A stretch of DNA of 64,000 nt from Perognathus longimembris pacificus (Eukaryota; Chordata; Mammalia; Rodentia; Heteromyidae), in NCBI RefSeq assembly GCF_023159225.1, contig NC_063184.1:14621528-14685527 (forward strand). Direction: 5' to 3'. Every line of letters starts with the position of its first letter. Positions within the stretch are counted from its first letter, which is position 1. Below are positions 9,961 through 21,458 of this stretch, piece by piece. The notes below the pieces were generated by a model that did not search any database, had not been told where the DNA came from, and saw only the letters and a list, made by a program, of their open reading frames with translations. A program made the position numbers and the translations under genes.

Positions 9961-11958
9961 AGGAAAAGACGTTCATATAAAGTTGTCATATCTGGTTTTA
10001 AGCACCCGTTAGAGATCTGGGAATTGAATGTATCCTGTACAGATAACCAGTTGATTACTGTGAATGATTTTCTTTTGGTATTTAAAACTTTATTTCAGTC
10101 CATTTAAGAACCTCTCAGCGTATGAAAATTTAAATTAGTTTTTCTAAGTTGTTTTCTATTACATAAATTATTTGCCTTATCCCCTATCGCAAGCCAAGTT
10201 TTTGACTACCCAATTTTCCCACAACTGGACAATTTGGTTTCATATTAAATAGTATAAGCTTTTGGTCTGAGTCAGAGACTTTAATTAAAAGGGCTATTTT
10301 ACACTTGCTTATAGATATTTTGTTAACAAAGCCATCCAATTAAAACTGTTAAAACACACTGAGAATGCTAAACACTGGTAAGCCGGCTTTCGAAGGAGTA
10401 TCATATCTTGTCTCCATTCATTACAGGAGCAGAGATGTGCTTCAACTTGGAAGGCCAGCTTTTCATCATGACGAAAGAAAACTAAAGACTTGCAGAGTTA
10501 CTACCCCTGACGTACTTAAATAGCAGCTGTGGATTTAATAAATTTCACCATGTGAGGGGAAAAAAATCCCCAGTGTTGTATGTTTGTGAAGGATGTTGAG
10601 GAGAAAGGGTGTTCCCACAAAACAAGTCTGAAGAAAAGAAAAGAGGCTATTTTAGGTGCAAAAATATTTGTTAAAGCATCTTGACTTAATTAAGCCTTGT
10701 GTTGACCTTATTTATTTGCTTTCTTGTCTCCATACCTCGCTCTCTTTTTTACTTGGTGTTGGCTACCTTGAAGTTAAATGGATTGACTGGGAGGACCACT
10801 CCCTTAATTCGATCTTTCCCATGAGTCATATTATTCAACAAAGAAATTTTACTGGATTTATTCTTCAAAGTCTTGTAAAATGCCACTTCTTACTGTGTCT
10901 AGGAAATAATTTTGGGTGTAGCTTAGGGCACTCAGAACATAACTGACTAGATGCAAAAAGATTTGAAGTTCACTGAGTATTGGAAGGAATGGATTCCCCG
11001 CTCCACCCATGTCTAATGCTGGTCTGGAAGTCTTTAACCAATGGTGGCAGAGGCAGATGTTTGAGTTGGAGATTTATAAAGTTCCACACAGGGCAACATC
11101 TGCAGTTCCCGCTCTGATAGGTGTTCTCTCAAAAGCAGACCCAAGGGCTTAGGAGAACAGTGGATAAAAGAATTCCTCAAAGAGAAACAAATGTACAACA
11201 ACAACAACAAAAACCCAAACAAATAAACAGACTTAACTGAAGAAACTCTCCCCACCAGAGCACAAAGCCATTGGCCATTTTTCTGCACACAGACAGCAGC
11301 CATACAGCTCTCATTCTTGTTCTTTGTGAATGGGAGTGTTTATTAAAGCCATCCATCCATGTTCACCATTGAATACAGAATTTATGTGAGAAAGAAGGGA
11401 GCAGAAATGTCATTTTAGATAATTGTATATTGAACACTAAGGAATAATTCATGTTGCTGATGCAGAACATCACCCATCAGTCACCTAAGATATCTGATGA
11501 ATGATTGAGGAGGATTTTGCAGTTTAATGCACTTTCTAATAGACAACACATTGTTAGGAGCCTGCTGAGACTTGGGTGAGGTTCTAGGTAGAATGGAATA
11601 GTGACTTGGAGGGTATGTCCTGAGAAGAATCAGCCTTGTCTTATGAATCCATTCCCTTGGAGAAGGCCTTGAGCACTTCCTCAGATGCAGGTAGAAAAGC
11701 CAAATCACTGTAGCAGAGAGGAGGCTTGAGTAGTCATTTCCATTGGGAAATGACTGAGAATCACTTCTACTTGCAGTAGGGACATTGCTTTCCTTGGCCA
11801 AGAAGATCCATTGGTTCAGTATCTCCATCTTCCTTAGGGTCTTTCTACATGTTCCTATTCCAATGTACAAATCCTTGTTCTTTTCTAGTCAGTGCTCTGT
11901 AACAGTTAACCCATGACAAGGCTGAGGGCTCAGCTTGTGTTGTAGTTCAACCAGTTAT
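9961..11958. other. No recognised feature
   Basis: About 2 kb without recognisable repeat or gene. Short frames at 10,656-10,946 and 11,034-11,303 (minus) have neither family resemblance nor context. The 129-codon minus frame at 11,481-11,870 is rejected separately. Confidence 0.5.
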
Positions 11959-12038
11959 AGGGAGAGATCTTGAATTTGATTTCCAGCCATTTCAGCTCAG
12001 GGAGAGATCTTGAATTTGATTTCCAGCCATTTCAGCTC
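11959..12038. repeat. Perfect 40-bp tandem duplication
   Basis: Two identical 40-bp units (11,959-11,998 and 11,999-12,038), beginning AGGGAGAGATCTTG. Perfect identity implies a recent event, or an assembly artefact. The unit sits in sequence weakly like the 3' part of a tRNA-derived SINE. Confidence 0.95.
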
Positions 12039-13289
12039 TAAAGTACAGGAAATAAGTCATTTTCAGGACACATTTAGAAAGCTCTTAAGTTATTTGGGTG
12101 GTAGTTGTTCTGGGAATTCAAACCCTTCATCTCTTCTTTTACTTATACCTCTCAATCAATACTAAGAAAAGGCACTTGATATCATTAGATTTGCACTACA
12201 TCCTTAAAATGGTCAAAAGTATGTAGTCACTCACCTTGCTTCATAAGGTAGTGGAATAAGAGTATCTAGTGCAGATGGTTTGCATGTCTCTTTGACAAAT
12301 CAAACTTAGGCTACTCATGTCCTGTATTTTTTTTTTTACCAGTAATAATGTTATTCGAAACCTTAAATGTAATTATATTTGATAGCCAACTCAGAAATAC
12401 CAGAAACGACACAGAAAAACTCATCCTAATTCTCATCCATGTGTAGGGCATGTTTTCTGAGTTGGTTCTGGAGGCCCCCAACGTTTGGCGTCAAAATTTA
12501 TATTAGTCAAGCTTTTCCAGAGCAAAAGAAACAGAATTATTAGAAGTCCCCCCCCCCATCTTTCTTTGATTATTGTGTTTTTTTGGAATTACATTATCTG
12601 AAGTCTGGATTTAGCTTTAATCCAAAGTGAATCATGTCTCTGGCACTTGGGCTTTTCATTTATGTTAAGGTAGAAAGTCCAAGATGTGCTGGTGTATAAT
12701 CCAAGATCGGATGTGTAGGCCATTGTGAGACATAGAGATCTTGTAAGCCAATTGCTATCACACCAGCCCTTATATGTTTATCTCTGAATGAATCAATGCA
12801 TGCAGTGAGTCCTGGAGCTATGTAATGAACAAACATCAGAAATACATCCCAGGAGTCTCTAAGTTCTTGTGCCAGTGGTGTGTAAAGTTTTGTATATATC
12901 ACAGCAAGGTGTTAAATGGTACCTTCCTTCTTGTGTTGGTTGAAAACAACCTCTATATTTCAGAAGAAAGCTTAGAATCATATCTGTATACTTGCAAACC
13001 TTCACTCATTACCAATTTCTTGGCTGTATAAAGGACTAGAAATTGAGCAGAGGTAAAAGAGGTAAAAGAATAAATTCTTTCTCCTAATGGAAAATGAGGA
13101 GGGATGTTACTTCCTCCTGAAACTAGGTGAGGGGACCCAAATAGTCCCTCTGATATGGAAATAACTGGCCTTTTGTTTGTTAGATGGACGCTTACTGAGC
13201 TTTTGAAACTTGAAGTCCCACTTTGGAACCCTACCAAGTGAGAGAATAAGAGTTTTAGAGGAACTACAGGTGTCCCCTAAAATTTGGGG
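12039..13289. other. No confidently recognised feature
   Basis: Part near 12,490-12,545 has an ancient-repeat flavour, but I cannot name it. No coding signal. Confidence 0.45.
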
Positions 13290-13620
13290 ATTGTGATAGG
13301 CGGAATTGTATGCCCTTGACCCCAAAATTCATATGCTCAGATTTGAATTCCCCATACTTCTGAATATGTCTGCATTTGAAGATATGGTGTGTAAGAGGTT
13401 CTTGAGTTCAATGATGTGCTTAGGGTAAGTACTGATTCAATACAACTGGGGATCTCACAAGAAGAAATTTGCACACACACAGCTACAAAGGGAAGCCATC
13501 ATGGGAATAAAATAGGGAGAAAATGGCAAATTTTAGCTGAGTGAGATCTTCATCTTCACTCCTTCATATTGGGCATGTCCATAGTGACCTACTTCCTCAA
13601 ACTGACCACTTCCAATAATG
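13290..13620 (+). mobile_element. MaLR/MLT1-like LTR, degraded
   Basis: The left part follows the MLT1 LTR pattern: GGCGGAATTGTATGCCCTTG, CCCAAAATTCATATG, a GAATATGTCTGCATTTG block, then the CACACACAGCTACAAAGGGA and CCATCATG blocks. The 3' part is lost or unrecognised, and an ERV2-type solo LTR starts at 13,627. No internal retroviral genes are seen. Confidence 0.65.
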
Positions 13621-13626
13621 CCATTA

Positions 13627-13929
13627 TGTAGAGAGCTGCGAACGGCTACGCCCTAAAATGGCGCTGGCCTCCGCCTTCCGCCCTCCCGCCGGCGAGTGCT
13701 CTCTGTGATAAACAACTCCTAATATGGTTAAAGCTTGGACTCTGGCTTGCTTCCGCGTACCTGGACCTATCGGTGATCGCCACGTGACACACTGGGGTTG
13801 GCTAACCAGAGGGTTTATAGGGCAAAAGGGGAAGCTCCCAGGGAAGAAGATGATTACAAGGTCCTGAATAAACTGCTGAGAGAAGAATCCGGTGTTGCGT
13901 CTTCCTTGCTGGCCGAGGTGGACGCGACA
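13627..13929 (+). mobile_element. IAP-like (ERV2/ERVK) solo LTR
   Basis: A 303-bp GC- and CpG-rich block begins TG and ends CA, with CCATTA exactly repeated on both sides (13,621-13,626 and 13,930-13,935). That is a 6-bp TSD, as ERV2 integrations make. Internal resemblance to IAP LTRs includes AAAATGGCGCTGGC near the start, a GTGATAAACAACTC block, a TATA-like TTTATAGGGC near 13,814, AATAAA near 13,867 and a TCTTCCTTGCTGGCCGAG block near the end. No gag, pol or env sequence lies on either side, so this is a solo LTR from LTR-LTR recombination. The 76-codon frame is incidental. Confidence 0.85.
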
Positions 13930-13935
13930 CCATTA

Positions 13936-15640
13936 TATTATGAATGCGTCAGGGTGTCATCATCTCTGGAAAATGCCCTCAGACATTTCCAGAAGGTGCT
14001 TTACAACTCCAGGCATCTTTCACTCTAGTCAAGTTGACGGTGAAGACTGAGCATCACCACATGCTAAGGAAATGGTCTCTTCTTTATCTCTGATTCCCTT
14101 TTTCTCTGATCTTTGAACATGCAAAAGCAAGACATTGACTAAGAAAAGGATTTTGGAGAGAATGTTAGAAAAATACTAAAGAATGATCTATGTCTCAGGT
14201 TCATTGTTGGTTTTCTAAAGTCCATTATCAGGTCTGTACTGCTGAGAAAAATATTGAATGGGATGAATGTATTGGGGAGTCTATGTGACTGTTTCAAATC
14301 TAAAAAAATGAAGGTCTTCTTTTAAATCTTAAAATAGATGAAAAACTACAGGACTACCTTGCAATATCAGTCTTGTATTTTAAGGTTTCATTTTAAATAC
14401 TGTTAGAATATACATTATTGACATATATATTATTTAATATTTAGAATATATTATCCTAATATACCTTAATCTCTTAAGGCTGTCTGTTCAAGATCAGGGT
14501 GTGAGCAGACTTTGTTCTTATGAGGAAAACCTCCACAATTTATAAGTTGGGTCTTCTCTCTGTTGACATGAAGTTTTAAGGGAAAATGTATCATTGAATT
14601 TGTCCTGTGTCCAGATTTCTTTCTATAAAAACATTAATTCATACTGAATTAGGACTATTCTAGAGACTTAGTTTTAATTTAATCACCTTTTTAGAGGTCT
14701 TATCTCTAAATACAGCAATTTTTATAGACCATGGGGACAGTGATTAAGCTTCTGGTGTTTTTGTTCTTGCTCTGAGCTTCTCTCATATTCTATATTCTTT
14801 ATTTTGACTGAAGTGCCTCTATAGCGAGAAGTAGAGAAAAATTACAGTGCTTCCTGACTATATTATACTGAGCCTGGATCATATATTTGGACAGTTAAAC
14901 ATGCATAAAAATGTGAGATTAGTGATAATTGTAAAATCAGAGAGAAGCTCCTAGTGTTGGCATGTAGCTTGCATACAGTACCCCAAACTACCAAGACAAA
15001 GAGAACCAATGGATTTCTCAGGATGTGGACACGAGGTGCTCAAATCTAAGCCTATTGAGATAATTTGTTATGAGCCAGCCTGAATGTCTAGAAAGGGTGA
15101 CAATAGAAATGAAGATGTTGTGAGAAAGAAAATTTCTGAGAAGAGAAAAAAGGAATGTCAAAGAATATTGTATCCATGGGCCAAGACTTACTAAAAGAGT
15201 CCTCAATGTCATAAAAGACAAAAAGGAATGCTAATTTAAACAATCACGAACAGAGCTTTTTCTTAGTTCTTTTCATTTTTTAAAGGAAACAGATTTTGCT
15301 TTGTTGAAATCAATTTCCTGCTTATAGAATTTGAATTTCTTTAACTCCAAGTGTAAAAGAGAGTCAAGTTCAAATAAAATATGCTTTCCTTTCAGGTTCC
15401 ACCTAGATTGGGCTAAACCTTTGCCTGGCCCTTAGCTGGGTCATGTCCAACTATGTTAAAGAATGTGGGAAGATGCATTACTCTCTTGTTGCAATCACAA
15501 ACAATTTGTCTAACTTTTATGATTCATAATTGAAATCTTGTCCAAAAAAACAAAAGGGTATCTGAGTCTTTCCCTGATAGGGATCAACATAATTGAGAAT
15601 AAATCAAGACCTTCCTTTTCTTGGTGAAATAAATTCAGTG
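13936..15640. other. No recognised feature
   Basis: AT-rich sequence. A frame at 15,018-15,221 (minus, 67 codons) shows no coding character. Nothing to call. Confidence 0.55.
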
Positions 15641-15654
15641 TCACAAGTCTGGGT

Positions 15655-15905
15655 CAGAAACTAGGTTTATGACAGGGCGTCCCGGATGTCTCTGCCGCTT
15701 CCTCTGCATCAGACGCCAGAATCTATTCGACTCGGACCAGATGGTTGCCAATCTGCACAGCTGCACCTCCCTTGCTTCTTCTAGAGTAGCCAGGGGTAGG
15801 GCTGTCCCACAGCTCACGGAGGACTTGCTCTGCATCCTCAAAGAGCAGGGAGGGTGGAGTGAGCCCTCCCTTCCAAACCTGGAACTGCTACACCTGGGAT
15901 TCAAG
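15655..15905. other. Unexplained GC/CpG-richer patch
   Basis: About 250 bp markedly richer in GC and CpG than its surroundings, open in both directions (100 codons plus from 15,669, 87 codons minus to 15,641). I recognise no protein family. It could be a decayed retrocopy, an LTR fragment or an old exon. No splice sites, poly(A) tail or TSDs are evident. Confidence 0.35.
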
Positions 15906-17206
15906 CATGGAATAGATTTACTAGAGGTTTTTTTTTTCCTTTCCTTTTTTGAGGATGGAATGACAAACTAAAGCAAATGGCTACTGATCAAGAAATTTCC
16001 CATACTGCCCTTTCTTTTTGTGCTTACTCTGACTTCAGCCTCACTTTCTACTTTCTTTGAAAGAGAGCCTTGCTTTCTGAGTGCCTTGAGGGCAATAGCT
16101 TTTAAGCTCTTTTGTTTTGTTTCTTTGTTTTCTTTTTAAAATTATAGATGGAGTCAAAGGCTTTTGTTTTATTATTTTGTTATTCTCTCTGTGGAATAAA
16201 AATGCAACCTTTTTCTTTTGGACTCTTAAGTACTTGTTTTAAAAATGCAGACAGTGGGTATATCCTTTATGTATAGTATATCCTTGAGCAAGAGACCTTG
16301 CATCAGAAAAAGATGGCAGTGAAGAAATCTATTTCTAATCACCTGACAACTGGCTGGATTGAGACACTCAGTCCACACCAGGAAACCTAACTGCTTTAGG
16401 ATATTGCCTGCGCATTGCTGGGATAGGCAGATGACAGAAGACCAGTTCGCATCTTTCATCCTATTAGAGGACTTTGCTTGAAGAAGTAAGGAACCAAATT
16501 CTTCTGTAATCTGAGTTGCTCACCCATCTTTTTACTTTGACTTACATGTTCTCTGTATTTTTTCCTATGTTATGATCTCTGGCAACTGTAAGAGAAAATT
16601 AGCAGAGGCCTAATTACAGAGATCTAAAGGGGATTGTTTTAAAGGGGATATATCAATTTAGCTGATTTACTGTAAAACATTTATTCTTTGTTGTTGTTTT
16701 TTTTTTCATTCTTGGTGATGGGACAAATTCTTACTCCTTCATATACAGAGTCAAAAATACAGACTGTTAATTCCTGCATTCTGGTTAATTATGCATGGCT
16801 TGGTTTCTATTGACTCTTCAAAATACCACATTCTTAAGAATACTGAAGGAGGATTACGGAAAAAGCACAAAAGATACCTTGGACATCCTTTTTAAAAAGC
16901 TTAACATTTTATAATCATTTAAGTGTAAGCAAATCAGAGACACATGGGTTGCATTTCTCTTAGAATACATATGGGTTTCAAGAATTAGTAGAAAAAAGGC
17001 TTGGCACATTGTGGTTGGGTATTATTGAATTTAAAACATTTGGGGGAAATATTTAGATTTTTTCTCTCCCTTACCCCCCTCTTTTTGACAAGTACCAAAA
17101 GTGAGCAAGCAAACTCATGTGCTTTCCTCTCTTTGCCAATAAATTTGGCCCAAATGGAGACGTGTAGGCTTTCAAGGTAGAAGATATAAGGTTTTACATT
17201 TTTTTT
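15906..17206. other. No recognised feature
   Basis: AT-rich with T runs at 15,930 and 16,700. No repeat family or gene recognised. Confidence 0.55.
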
Positions 17207-17413
17207 AAGATGCCAGTTGTGAGGCTTGGACTCAGGGCCTGGGTACTGTCCCTGAGCTTTTGTGCTCAAGGCTAGTGCTCTGTTACTTGAGCTACAATTC
17301 CACTCTAGTCTTTTAGGTGGTTAATTGAAGATAAGAGTCTCAAAGGCTTTCTTGCCTGGGCTGCCTTTGAACCATGACCCTCAGATCTCAGCTTCCTGAG
17401 CAGCCCAGCCTGG
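17207..17413 (-). mobile_element. B1-Geo type dimeric SINE
   Basis: Reading leftward there is a 5'-shortened B1-like head (complement of GAGATCTGAGGGTCATGG), the TTATCTTCAATTAACC linker and a Geo monomer, ending in a T run (tail) at about 17,201-17,208. TSDs were not resolved. Confidence 0.82.
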
Positions 17414-17684
17414 ATTTTTAATGTTTATCAAGAATTTACCTTTTTCTTTTTTCTGTAGGTCCCTGTCTCTTGATCGTATTTTTCACTCCACAGGGAGACA
17501 AATGATTTCATACCTTGAAGTGTGACAGTTTTGGGATAATGTTTCAGAAATGAGTAAACTCTCATAGTATTGAACTCTGCAGAGCCCAGAGATGTTTAAT
17601 AAGTCTTTTCAATATAAATTGATTAAGTAAAAGAAAAGCACCAGCTGCCTATAATCATGCCCTCGTTGGCTACACTGTGTCTTG

Positions 17685-17942
17685 CTCCTTCCTTCCTTCC
17701 TTCCTTCCTTCCTTCCTTCCTTCCTTCCTTCCTTCCCTCCTTCCTTCCTTCCCTCCCTCCTTCCTTCCTTCCTTCCTTCCTTCCTTCCTTCCTTCCTTCC
17801 TTCCTTCCTTCCTTCCTTCCTTCCTTCCTTCCTTCCTTCCTTCCTTCCTTCCCTCCCTCCCTCCCTCCCTTCCTTCCCTTTCTTCCTCTCCCCCCTCTTT
17901 CCCTCCCTCCTCCCTCCCTCTGTCCATTCTCTCTTCTCTCCC
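17685..17942. repeat. (TTCC)n long polypyrimidine tract
   Basis: Roughly 165 bp of nearly pure TTCC units with CCTCC interruptions, grading into CCCT/CTCT-rich sequence. All overlapping frames encode only L-P-S-F or R-K-E-G repeats and are not genes. The homopurine complement gives mirror symmetry. Confidence 0.97.
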
Positions 17943-18049
17943 TAAAACAGATATCTGTAGTCTATTCCTTCAAAATATGACAATGAGTTTATCATCATAA
18001 GGATAATTGAGTCTACTTTTATGCCCACAAGAACAGCATACAGTTTAGG

Positions 18050-18600
18050 GTTTGAATCTAAATCATTCCACAAAGGCTTGTATGTTTAATACTAGGTTGC
18101 CAGTGGGTGGGGCTTTTTGGAAGTGATTAGCTCATGAGATTTCTGACTTTCATCTACTGGTGGATTCCTAATTTGATGGCATTTCAGCAATGAAAAATAC
18201 AGAAAGCTTAGAGGAGAAAAAGAGCCAAACTTGTCAGCATAGCAGTTTATTCCTTTGAGGTGTTTCTGAGGGATTTTATAACCAAGTTTATGAGGCCTGG
18301 GGAAGAGAAGAATTCAGTGGAGTATGGAAACTGGGAAACAGACCTTTGATGAACTTGATAGTAAGTTCACTAGGATGGTTTGGTGATACCTCGTGGTGAG
18401 ACTAGAACAAGGGAAGGCCAATAACTTTTCAAAGAACTGGAAAGTCTTGCCATCTAGAGCCATGTCTTGGCCCTATTCCTCCCTTGCTTTTCCAACAGTG
18501 AATACCATAAGCTTACATATCCTCTGTGTAATGATTCAATCTAATTTCATAGTGTGTGAAAGATGCTTCCAAACATTTTAACAGAATAACCTTCTGTTAA
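18050..18600 (+). mobile_element. Possible MaLR-type LTR remnant
   Basis: The block GTGGGTGGGGCTTTTTGGAA followed by GTGATTAGCTCATGAG resembles the conserved GGTGGGGCCTTTGGGAGGTGATTAGGTCATGAG stretch of MaLR LTRs. The rest is too diverged to delimit. Confidence 0.35.
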
Positions 18601-19322
18601 AATGACTCTTAGAAAATAATTTGTCTCCCCTTTCTCTGTCTCACAAGAAATTTCTATTTATTACTCTAGGATTTAGGAAGACTAAGAATATTTGTTTGTT
18701 CTTATGGTCTCTGTATATTTCAGTTTATTCCAAGTTGCCAATTAGATTTGGAGTGTTACTTAAACTTTTCATTCAGTCTAAGTGAGTTGGTTTTTGGCTA
18801 TAGTTTAACGTTTTTATGATTTTAAGCACTAAATCCAAATCTCACCAGAGAATGTTATTCTAAATTGACTTTGATCAAAGTTGCATGTTGATAGAAACAT
18901 ATCCTGCCAACAATTCACATAGGCTATATGCAGCCCTTCATTTGATGTGTTGTTTACCTATATAGTATGAACAGTGAAGCCTTTTTCAAGGCAAAAAAAA
19001 AAAAAAGGAAATGAAAGGAAGAAAAAAAATATTGTGGTTTTTGGCAATAGGGAAGACTTGAAATAATGATTTAATAGATTGATGAATTTTTTCTAATTGA
19101 GGTTCTAAGATGGAAAAAACAACAACATTGTTTTCTATGATTGCCACTGAGTTTTATGGTAATAATAAACTAAAAAGTGAAAGAGTCCGAGATTCAATCC
19201 TTCAAAGCAAAAGTGATAACAAACTATGGTATTTAAGACCTATAACCTCTCAGATATTTTTAGAAAAAAACTATTGAAAATATATTTCTTGCTCTTTAAA
19301 TTTGTTTGTTTGTTTTTTCATC
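18601..19322. other. No recognised feature
   Basis: AT-rich with short A runs near 18,995 and 19,022. Nothing recognised. Confidence 0.55.
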
Positions 19323-19557
19323 TGGGAGCCAGTGGTGTGAGCCGCCTGTAATCTTGGCTATTCAGGAGGCTGAGATCTGAGATTGTGGTTCAAAGCCATC
19401 TGAGGCTGGAAAGTCCATGAGACTCATCTCCAGTTAAGAACCAGAAAACCAGAAGTGGCGCTGTGGCTCAATGGTAGAGCACTGGCCTTGAGCTGAAGAG
19501 CTCAGGGATAGCACCCAGGCTCAGAGTTCAAGCCCCACAACTGAATAAATAAATAAA
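19323..19557 (+). mobile_element. B1-Geo type dimeric SINE
   Basis: A B1-like head (GCCTGTAATCTTGGCTATTC, GAGGCTGAGATCTGAG) is linked via CATCTCCAGTTAAGAACCAG to a Geo monomer (GGCGCTGTGGCTCAATGGTAG, GAGTTCAAGCCCC). It ends in an (AAAT)n tail. This is one of the better preserved examples of the family. Confidence 0.9.
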
Positions 19558-19608
19558 TGTATTTCTTTTTTCTATTTCAGTGAAATGTGTGTACCAGAAA
19601 ATGTAATT

Positions 19609-19945
19609 AGGACCAAATGTAATGGCTAACATCTGTAATTGCAGCTACTCAGGAGGTGGGAATAGGGAGGAGTATGGTTAGAGACTGACCAAAACAGGCC
19701 AAAGTTCAAGCAACACCCCCTACCTCAAAAAAGAAACTTGGTGTCATGGTCCATGCCTGCAATACCAGCTGTGCAGGAAGCATAGGTAGTAGAATCATGG
19801 TCCTAGGCTAGTCTAGAAAAAAGTGCAAGACCATATTTGAAAAATAACTAAAGCAAAAAGGGATGAGGGGATGATTCAAATGGTAGAGCGCCTGACTAGC
19901 AGATAAGAGACCCTGAACTGAAATGCCTGTACCACCTAGACAAAA
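19609..19945 (+). mobile_element. B1-B1-ID trimeric composite SINE
   Basis: Three modules lie in a row: a diverged B1 monomer (about 19,611-19,733) ending in A-rich sequence, a second B1-like monomer (19,737-19,853), and an ID/tRNA-like monomer (19,856-19,943) with GGTAGAGCGCCTGACTAGCA. It is older than the adjacent B1-Geo copy. It may be one trimeric unit, or a B1 followed by a B1-ID dimer. Confidence 0.6.
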
Positions 19946-19950
19946 AACAA

Positions 19951-20880
19951 ACATCTGCCCAGAAAATTAATGAAAAACATCAACTGTATGTGCAAAATGA
20001 TCAACATACTTGAGGATGCACACAATTTTAGGTAAAATATTGTGCCAAACTCTCCAAATATGAATAGATATTTGAATGGATCTTGTATATAAAACAGTAT
20101 ATTCTTGTGTACAAATTATCTAAGCAGTATAACAAATTCCAAAACATAATAGCTTAAAACAGCAAAACTTGATTTTTCTCATAGTTTCTATGGGTATGAA
20201 TTGGAAGCAGTTCTGGCTTGGCATCTTTAATGAGAACTGACTGCTAGTCTAAGTGACAGAGAATCTACTCTGAAAATGTGAGTGGGAGAAGACTCCTTCC
20301 AAACTCTGGCTGTTGAAAGAACAATATTTTCTTTGTGCCGTGATGAATCTTTTCATGGATTGCTAAGTGTCCTCATGACCCTAGATCCTTTTAGAGGAAG
20401 TGATCGGAGTGGTTTGGGAGAATGGAGTTTCTTGAGGGGTACAATGCAAAAGAGTACCTGAAACCAAAGACGGAGTTTTTTGTACCCTAACTTGGGAACC
20501 AGCATGCCATGATGTCCTTGTGTGCTGCTGGTCATGAAGAATAACCCTGGCCATAGGTGTGGTACCACCAGTGAAGGATGGGCTGATTTCAACTGTGTCT
20601 TTGTGCCCCAAGGTAGCAGGAAGCATTTTCCCACTACAGCCATGCAATTGGCTACATCTGTTTTCTTTCTCATTTATACATTTTCTGCATTATTCATCTC
20701 TTATAAGTAGTATTTTCTTCAATTTTTCATCAGTCATAGGCAAGAGTTACTGATAACTAATTCCTTTACTTAGTCACTTCAAACAGGTCTCCAGGTCTTT
20801 CTACAATGTAACCAGCAGGTGGAGCATGAAAACCTGACATTTTGTAACTTATTTTCATTGGCTTACAAGTGATGCTTTAC
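19951..20880. other. No recognised feature
   Basis: Frames of up to 106 codons overlap one another on both strands around 20,353-20,753 without family resemblance. I regard them as chance openings. Confidence 0.5.
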
Positions 20881-21458
20881 TCCTTCTACTCATTTTTTTA
20901 AATCTGATATTGTGTGATTTCTTTATATATATATATTTTTATTATCAAACTGAATTACAGAGAGGTTACAGTTTCATACATTAGGCATTGGATACATTTC
21001 TTGTCCTGTTTGTTACCTTGTCCCTCATTCCCCCCTCCCCTCTCCCCCTTTTCCTTCCCCCTCCCCCCGACGAGTTGTCCAGTTGTTCAGTTCATTTTCA
21101 TCAAACAGTTTGTAAGTATTGCTTTTGTAATTGTTTGTCTTTTTTTTAACCCTGTGTCTCTCGATTTTGGTATTCCCTTCCAATTTCCTGGTTCTAATAC
21201 CAGTATACATGGTTTCCAATATACTAGCTCAGATAAGATACAGAGATACTGTAGGTACAACCAAAGGAACGTGATACAGGAATATCATCAATAATAGAGG
21301 ATACAGTTACATATGGCACGTTGAAAGTATTTACAACTGTGATATAACAATCATTTCCATAACATGGAGTTCATTTCACTTAGCATTATCTTATGAGTTC
21401 GTAAGGGTATAGCTATTGGGCTCCTGTAATCCTCTGCTGTGACTTGCCTAAACCTGTG

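Noticed and set aside
11481..11870. 129-codon minus-strand frame
   Set aside because: The longest frame outside repeats, but with no domain, signal, splice context or family resemblance; consistent with chance in 64 kb.
13798..14028. 76-codon frame starting inside the solo LTR
   Set aside because: It crosses the LTR boundary and TSD, so it is not a gene.
17657..18000. Long frames of L-P-S-F and R-K-E-G repeats
   Set aside because: They are translations of the TTCC tract in several frames; no start context or family.
20353..20753. Overlapping frames of up to 106 codons on both strands
   Set aside because: Mutually overlapping, no family or conserved motif, no exon signals.
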